From Punica granatum (taxonomy: Eukaryota > Streptophyta > Magnoliopsida > Myrtales > Lythraceae), in NCBI RefSeq assembly GCF_007655135.1, contig NC_045127.1, positions 9,123,001 through 9,187,000 of the forward strand: 64,000 nucleotides of DNA, given 5' to 3'. This document shows positions 59,886-64,000 of this stretch, piece by piece. The first letter of the stretch is position 1, and the number at the start of each line of letters is the position of its first letter. The notes under the pieces are model-generated. The model was given only the letters and a program-made list of their open reading frames with translations. It was not told the DNA's origin and ran no database searches. The position numbers and the translations under genes were made by a program.

Positions 59886-60867
59886 TTATAATTAATATTT
59901 GAGATTTTACGTGGTAAATTCTTGCAAAGATGCCCATCCAAATTACAATTTGACGCTTCTAGTTAGAGTCCCGACGCGAACCTTCTTCAATTCTTTTTGG
60001 ATCTCATTCGGAATGCTTGGCAACCGATCATTGTCGCCCTCGCAAGGTCGCCAAATTTGGGCACCGGGATCTCGATACTTGGGCAAAGGGCTTTGTTGTG
60101 TTGGGACTGCTGCTGGTAAGGCCTCCGATCCCCTAATCGAGATGCTAAGAAGTTTGACCGTGGCTGGCGGTGAGGCCTTGAAATGAAGGGCATAACGTAA
60201 TTTGTAGGGCAATATTTGTTTACCTCTATCCTCAAGAAAATTGAGGGCACGTGACAAACCCCTTATTAATGAACTATCTATGACGGGTATAATAAGATTT
60301 GATTAGGTCTTAACCGTGTGATATTAAATGTGCTCCCGCATGGCTTGACTTCTGTTGTCCAATCCATTAATAAATTATCCTTAAAATAGATAATTAAAAA
60401 ATTAATGATTTATTGAGGTTCATGGCATGAATGTATATTGAGCCAGAAATTTCACAGGCCGGTTCTTTCCAGAGCCCCACTAATTCGTCAATTAAGTCTC
60501 CTAATGACCTTTTAGCTTTTACACCTATCCCAATTGAAAATGAAGAAAATGTTTGATTATAAAAAGAAGAAGAAAATAAAGTGTTTAAATTAGCAATGAT
60601 TTCATGTGTTTCATTATTACTTGCTTTCACAAAAATTGATCAATCCATTGTTGTATTACGGGGCTGGACAATAATTACCGATGAAGGCGACGTATCAATT
60701 TGTCAACCGTGTAAACTACTAATACTATCAACTCAAAATTCAGAAGTAAATTACGAAATAATATGAGTTCTATGACGTTAAGGTGCGAGTTGAGAAAGAA
60801 ACGTGGAAAGGGAGGGAAGTACGAAGGATATATATATATTATAGCTAATTCGAAGTGTTTAGGTTTT
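59886..60867. other. Intergenic; no gene recognised
   Basis: Overlapping frames of about 90-105 codons on both strands at 59943-60257 do not resemble known proteins. Nothing else is recognised. Confidence 0.35.
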
Positions 60868-61020
60868 GTTTGACTAATTTTCGGACCTCCCCGAATTCTT
60901 GATGACGCACGGATCGGATAATTAAGATAAAGGTGCTCCGGTGGCTTCAATAGATTTCAAACCCAAAATTGAGTGAATACTTGAACTCCTCCTTAATTAC
61001 TAGTTCATATTCGTTGAAAT
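60868..61020 (-). mobile_element. tRNA-derived SINE, family 1, diverged copy
   Basis: The minus strand gives a box-A-like TAGTAATTAAGGAGGAGTTC, a decayed box B and the family body (GCACCTTTATCTTAATTATC, then CGTGCGTCATC). It is the most diverged of three copies. Confidence 0.5.
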
Positions 61021-63170
61021 TAAGACTGATATTACTTGAAATCTCCTTGATAGAGATCCTTTTGAATTATTTAATTACTAATTATTTTACCCTTTACAGG
61101 TGAAGAGATCTTTTTTAATCTTTATTCAATTAATTATTTAATTCTAGCCTTTTAGAGTGGGTGATCTTTTTATTAATTTTTGTGCTAATTGCTCATAAAA
61201 TTCATATATGAGTTTTTGGTCTTTCGCTATATTGAATTCATCTATAATTTTTTTTCTTTTTTTTTAAAAAAAAATTTCATTTTAAAATTTCCTCCTGTCC
61301 TTTGAGTAAAAGTTTGCCTCTTTTTTTCCTTATCCTTGGGTGGAATTTTTTTTTTTTTTTATAAGTATCCTTGGGGGGACTTGTTATAGGCAAAAGAGAA
61401 ACCCTAATAGGGCATATGGCCTAATTGAATGTTCTCAGGGCTCAGCTGGTTTCCCTGTGCCAAGGGGTTATTATTAGAGATAAAGTCATCTGTTTGTCTG
61501 ATCCATCCATCAAGTTGGATTTACCCAAATAAAGCAGCATTTTTATCCATTCCACCCCCTTTATTCTCTCTCTCACCGCCCTCTTTTTCATCTTCTTTTC
61601 TCTTCAATTTTTCTTTTTCTTTTTACTCGTGACATTCATTTCATCCATGTCACTGTGTTCAGATATGCACAACGATCATGCAACTTATCATTATACGCGA
61701 AGAAATTTACTTCTCCCCAGTTCAGCTTCGCTTAGTTATTCAGTTTAAAAAATATGTAGCATAGTTATCCTAGATTCCTCGAATACGCATCATGTTCTCA
61801 TTCCGTTACAACGCTTGCCTCTCTCGACCATGTGTACAGCTGTTACCCTGACATGTCGATATCGGTAGAGCGGAACGAACGACGGATGAAAGCACGGCGG
61901 CATTCGACCTCTGCGGACTGATAGACTCGCGTACAATTTTAGTCGGTGGACTTAAGAGACTGCGTACTATATATACTATGGACAGAAACGTGAGAATGCG
62001 GGTGTCATTTACTAAGAAAAAAAGGCAATTTAGGAAACATAGATTATATTAGATCGAGATTTCAAAGGCCAATTATTTCACCTTTTGCGCATGGATACAC
62101 GGGCAGGTTGTTGGATCATGGTGCCCTGCCAGTCCCCCCTCTCAACCTTTGAACTTTCTCGACATTTGTGGATTGTCAATTTCTTTTTTTGAACTTTATT
62201 TTCATTTTTGTACTGGAAAAAAAAATATTTTCATTGCTTTTGGCTGGCGAGTAGTTAATTATTACCGGATAACCCCAGAAAAGGAAAATGGATAAAAATT
62301 ATCCTTGGCCTAGATTTTCTTCCTAATCCGTTTGGGACAAGAAGAAAGGCAGAGAGCAAATACGACCAAAAACCCAGAAACAGAATCCCCCCCCCCCCCC
62401 CCCCCCAACCAAATTGAAGAGCCTCAACCTTGACTTCCTCAATCAAACATTAATCATTCCCAACGGTTGGTTCGCTCTCTTTCCTTCCTCCTCCCTCCTC
62501 TGCAAACATTTTCGTCCCTTTCGTTGCTGCATTCAGGGAAGGAATATATATATATATATTGTAGAGATTTGGGTGTGTTCTTGCTTTTTCCCTTGTCTTG
62601 CTCTGGTTAGGGTTAAGAGGCGCATTGCCATTACTCAAACAGGGTTGGTGCTGTTTTTATTGAACCATAAAGGGAGTGGTTGGACGAGAGTCGGCCCGGT
62701 CTTGTCCCAAAGTTGCTGTCTTTTTTCCAGCAACAACAAAAGAAAAAAAAAAAGAAGAAGATTGTTTTGAAATTGTTGTTCCTTCCCAGGAAAGATTGTT
62801 CATTCGTCCGAGGGATTGTAAAAGGGTGTCTGTTGCATTGTAGTATGGAGCCATGGATCCGTCGAAGGGTAGGATTCCGGGGTTGAATTTGATCGAGATC
62901 AGGTTCAGAAATCTGCTCTTGACGAGGTAGAAAGAGAAGAAGGGCCGGGGAACGTGCCCCCTCCTCTGTTGCTGCTCTTGTCTTGTCCCTTCGCTTTCCT
63001 TATTTACTTTTTTTTTTTTTTTTGGATGAGTTCTTTCCTTATTTACTGTGAAAGGGGAGAAAAAGGAAATTCCAAATTTATTTTATGTGAAAAATATTTG
63101 TTTTTCCTTTTTCTTTCGAATTAAATGATCGAATTTGGAATCAAAATCAAAGACGTGTTGAGCTGTTCCC
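61021..63170. other. Upstream region of the CSLC gene; no separate gene recognised
   Basis: The region has T-rich tracts, a C20 run at 62387-62406 and a TA run at 62545-62559. Frames at 62414-62886 lack family resemblance. Part of it may belong to the promoter or leader of the CSLC-like gene. Confidence 0.35.
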
Positions 63171-63341
63171 ATCTCCCTCTTCTCTCTCTGTCCTTTCTTT
63201 GCCTTCAAAATCCCTCTGTATATCACTTCTCTCTCTCTCATTCTTCCTATTTCTCCCCCCTTCGTTGCATTGCAAGCTGTAATTGAATGGGAGCATCTTT
63301 TGGACTCATCTCTGTCTAGTCATAATACTACCTTCCTCTCC

Positions 63342-63380
<39 letters not shown>

Positions 63381-63742
63381 ATCTTTCTCTTCTCTCTTTC
63401 TATCTATTTCTTCTGTATTATAAGCTTCTCTCTCTGACCTCCATTGTCACTGTGATCTAGCGAGGAGAGGAGAGACGGACGCCTTGCTCTGTTCCTGCTT
63501 CCACGCGTCTCGCTGCTGTTGTTGATTCATTTCATTGCCCTCCTCCTCCTCCTCGTTCTTCTTCTAGTTCTACCTTCAGAAACAGACAGGGGAAATCCTC
63601 TCGCTCCGACAATGGGGTCAGGCAGATTGTAGCCCCAGAGAGGAGAATCCACTCACGACCCGGGTCTTGATTCCGAATCTTGCGAGGTGGGCTCGTCCTG
63701 TTTTGGCCGACTAGTGAGGAGATCGAAGGGGAGGAATCGGGA
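63171..63742 (+). promoter_or_regulatory. Pyrimidine-rich 5' leader/promoter of the CSLC-like gene with CT microsatellite
   Basis: CT-rich sequence runs from 63171 and includes a CT repeat at 63348-63375. Such tracts are common near plant transcription starts and in leaders. TGTATATCAC at about 63217 could act as a TATA-like element. The limits are inferred. Confidence 0.4.
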
Positions 63743-64000
63743 ATGGCGCCGTCGTTTGATTGGTGGGCGAGTGAGGGACACAAGGGGACGCCGGTGGTGG
63801 TGAAGATGGAGAACCCCAACTGGGCCATGGTCGAGCTCGAGGGCCCCTCCGAGGACGACTTCATCATCTCCCCCCGCCGCAGCGACAAGGCCCGCAACAA
63901 GAACGCCCGCCAGCTCACCTGGATCCTCCTCCTCAAGGCCCACCGTGCCGCCGGCTGCCTCACCTCCCTCGCCGCCGCCGCCCTCGGCCTCGCCTCCGCC
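63743..64000 (+). CDS. CSLC: Cellulose-synthase-like C protein (xyloglucan glucan synthase), N-terminal 86 codons
   Basis: The start gives [20 protein letters not shown], then [39 protein letters not shown] and [13 protein letters not shown], as in plant CSLC proteins. These Golgi membrane enzymes make the beta-1,4-glucan backbone of xyloglucan. Only the cytosolic N-terminus and the start of the first membrane-near segment are in the window. The catalytic glycosyltransferase 2 domain (D,D,D,QXXRW) lies beyond the right edge. The reading frame is open to the last base. Confidence 0.92.
   Translation, partial: MAPSFDWWASEGHKGTPVVVKMENPNWAMVELEGPSEDDFIISPRRSDKARNKNARQLTWILLLKAHRAAGCLTSLAAAALGLASA

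Noticed and set aside
1..64000. CRISPR array, operon or bacterial insertion
   Set aside because: No regularly spaced repeats, no bacterial-type gene clusters, and all genes have spliceosomal introns or are plant transposon genes.

Overview
This window is nuclear DNA from a flowering plant, most likely a eudicot. Genes are split by many short GT-AG introns, the DNA between them is AT-rich, and the repeats are plant types: CACTA, PIF/Harbinger, Helitron, Ty3/gypsy, L1-type LINE, tRNA-derived SINE, TRIM and fold-back MITE. No bacterial, organellar or viral gene block is present. I cannot name the species from sequence alone.

Five host genes can be supported. (1) A CSC1/OSCA-family membrane channel gene on the minus strand, 168-7037, whose C-terminal exons lie beyond the left edge. 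(2) A four-exon 1-aminocyclopropane-1-carboxylate (ACC) synthase gene on the minus strand, 23048-25613, complete at 430 aa with a short C-terminus. (3) A seven-exon J-domain (DnaJ-like) gene on the plus strand, 34476-37463, 237 aa. (4) A four-exon gene for a small helix-hairpin-helix protein on the plus strand, 38343-39698, 215 aa, with a probable GC-AG intron. (5) The first 86 codons of a cellulose-synthase-like C (xyloglucan glucan synthase) gene on the plus strand, 63743-64000, running off the right edge. They act in osmotic/calcium sensing, ethylene synthesis, chaperoning, possible DNA binding and cell-wall synthesis; they do not form a pathway or cluster.

The rest is a layered transposon landscape. 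From 8.8 to 22.2 kb lie a short Helitron, a CACTA remnant, a rearranged Ty3/gypsy element, a second Helitron terminus, an MPP10-like gene fragment, a decayed LINE, and a 4.4-kb two-gene PIF/Harbinger element whose left flank is LINE sequence. A LINE RNase H fragment is at 27.6-28.4 kb, a tandem MITE pair at 31.5-31.9 kb, and a fold-back MITE at 42.6-42.9 kb. From 46.0 to 48.7 kb there is a gypsy LTR tandem followed by a probable TRIM. From 50.9 to 61.0 kb there are several MITEs, SINE copies and a Helitron-like end in very AT-rich DNA.

The most notable objects are the PIF/Harbinger element (matching ends, both genes, all catalytic residues, apparently one disabling lesion), two gypsy loci that share a pol-end/LTR/primer-site/deleted-interior layout, and a tail-to-tail pair of different SINE families inside the first intron of the ACC synthase gene. 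I found no CRISPR array, operon or clearly new biochemical system. Exon limits were set by reading frame, splice dinucleotides and remembered family sequences, not by alignment.
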